Source of the DNA: a bacterium D16-36 | Lineage (GTDB): Bacteria > Bacillota > Clostridia > Lachnospirales > Lachnospiraceae | DNA: 64,000 nucleotides | Assembly: GCA_003611745.1 (NCBI GenBank) | Contig: RAYF01000007.1 | Location: 102,627 to 166,626, forward strand | Direction of reading: 5' to 3' | Shown here: piece by piece, positions 63,311-64,000 of the stretch | Layout of the letters: every line of letters starts with the position of its first letter | How positions within the stretch are numbered: the stretch's first letter is position 1 | Translations under genes and position numbers: made by a program | The notes under the pieces: model-generated | What the model was told of the DNA's origin: nothing | The model's input: only the letters and a program-made list of their open reading frames with translations | The model's database searches: none

Positions 63311-63660
63311 CATATACCCCATTTGCTACTACCTCGCCCCTTTATCTTTCTGTTTTTCCCGGTAATCATCACCTCTGCCCGCTTCTCTTATGTTTACTAT
63401 CCTCTCTTTCTGCCTGAGTCTGTCTCTAATACTCATGGAATCCACCGCTTTGTCTCCGTAAATTTTGTCATACTCCGCACGAGCCGCCTGTTATTCAAGA
63501 TTCTCTTTCTTTGCCGCATCAAATTCTTTATAGAATCCCTGAACAGAGTCAAATTTACATTCCCTTACGATGGACGAAAGCCTCTTTTTTATATTTGAAA
63601 TCTGATTGTCGATACTGTCAATCTCCTGTTGCAATTCCCCACGCCCACCCCCTTCAGACC
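63311..63660 (-). pseudogene. C-terminal remnant of a relaxase/mobilisation-type protein
   Basis: On the minus strand a frame reads LQQEIDSIDNQISNIKKRLS, then GFYKEFDAAKKENLE, a TAA (63491-63493), then in the same frame QAARAEYDKIYGDKAVDSMS, RDRLRQKERIVNIREAGRG and a basic end KQKDKGAR. This resembles the coiled-coil tail of relaxases in Firmicute conjugative or mobilisable elements, with a TAT to TAA nonsense change. The 5' catalytic region is missing. Assignment is from pattern memory and is tentative. Confidence 0.4.
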
Positions 63661-63690
63661 AAAAAGGAGGAAATTGAAAACCCATGAGGA

Positions 63691-63798
63691 AATGTGCTTT
63701 TCGGGCAGTGAGATAAAAGAATATGAAGAAAAATATAAAAAAACCATTCATAGGAACGCCGGCAATTTTCTAGTCGGTGTTAAGTCAGTTGTTCAATG
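63691..63798 (+). other. Short open frame of unknown significance
   Basis: A 35-codon frame beginning MCFSGSEIKEYEEKYKKTIH on the plus strand. The nearest AAGGAGG (63664-63670) lies too far upstream of this ATG and closer to another ATG (63683) that opens only ten codons. Probably debris of the same element as the relaxase remnant. Confidence 0.2.
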
Positions 63799-63835
63799 AT
63801 AAGGCTGAACTGTTACTATTTTGTCAGCCAATTTC

Positions 63836-64000
63836 CACGGAAATCAATTTTCAGTATATATTCATTACTGCCCCTATTAATTTGGTGCCATTTACAGACG
63901 CTTGTTTTCTAAAGAATAACTCTCTGTTATCCGTCATTTTCCAATGTGCCTGCGTCTGGTTGTGTTTCTGTTTTTGCCCTCACAGAGTATGGGACGCCAA
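63836..64000. mobile_element. MITE family 1, second copy, cut by the window edge
   Basis: Begins CACGGAAATCAATTTTCAGT and runs parallel to the element at 18520-18786 for the remaining 165 bp, with recognisable shared blocks (TTCATTACTGCCCC, CCATTTACAGACG, CTGTTATCCGT, GGTTRTGTTTCTGTTTTT). By analogy it should end near 64100 and be followed by a duplicate of the 9 bases before it, GCCAATTTC (63827-63835). Confidence 0.8.

Overview
The window looks like a chromosomal segment of a spore-forming, low-to-moderate GC Firmicute, most probably a Lachnospiraceae-type clostridium. The support is a near-complete sporulation block (spoIIIAA-AH, spoIVB, spo0A) in the gene order known from Bacillus/Clostridia, strong AGGAGG ribosome binding sites, and clostridial-type proteins throughout. 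The genus is inference; no rRNA gene is present.

Layout. 1-4.4 kb (+): two YhgE/Pip-type membrane proteins flanking a small membrane protein, closed by a hairpin shared with a tRNA-Thr(CGT) gene. 4.5-32 kb (-): one long leftward array. Read in the direction of transcription it is spoIIIAA-AB-AC-AD-AE-AF-AG-AH, Asp23-like yqhY, nusB, xseA, xseB, ispA, dxs, tlyA, NAD kinase, argR, then thiC with a TPP riboswitch, yebC, a 1412-residue Ig-like surface protein, then recN, spoIVB, spo0A, glgA and rsuA. Compared with the classical order, accBC and folD are absent and thiC/yebC/the surface protein sit between argR and recN. 32-36 kb: aroE (+), a two-component system (-) and a small secreted Gly/Tyr/Asn-rich protein (+). 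36-38.3 kb: an HxlR regulator divergent from a metallo-beta-lactamase-like protein and a class M (SirTM-type) sirtuin. 38.8-50 kb: housekeeping genes efp, aroK, aroD, ilvC, ilvN, a DegV protein, a DUF815 ATPase, argS, aroA and a glycosyltransferase. 50-64 kb is accessory and decaying: a PIN-toxin pseudogene, a MutS2-like ATPase without an Smr domain, an ABC exporter with a damaged permease, an IS4-type transposase pseudogene, a tyrosine recombinase, a rearranged type I restriction-modification locus and relaxase debris.

Most notable: (i) a half-length HsdS reading in frame into HsdR in one 1205-codon frame, with an internal ribosome binding site for HsdR, next to a tyrosine recombinase and a frameshifted hsdM; (ii) a 267-bp MITE with terminal inverted repeats and a perfect 9-bp target duplication exactly at the argR stop codon, with a second copy entering at the right edge; (iii) a second group of small inverted-repeat elements abutting the 3' ends of xseB and the integrase; (iv) a 21-bp identical hairpin/Shine-Dalgarno leader placed before both thiC and a response regulator gene; (v) the HxlR/MBL-like/SirTM cassette. 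Several ORFs were re-started at internal codons on ribosome-binding-site evidence, and several small or broken genes (36-aa membrane peptide, AAA-ATPase stub, VapC remnant) were read directly from the sequence.
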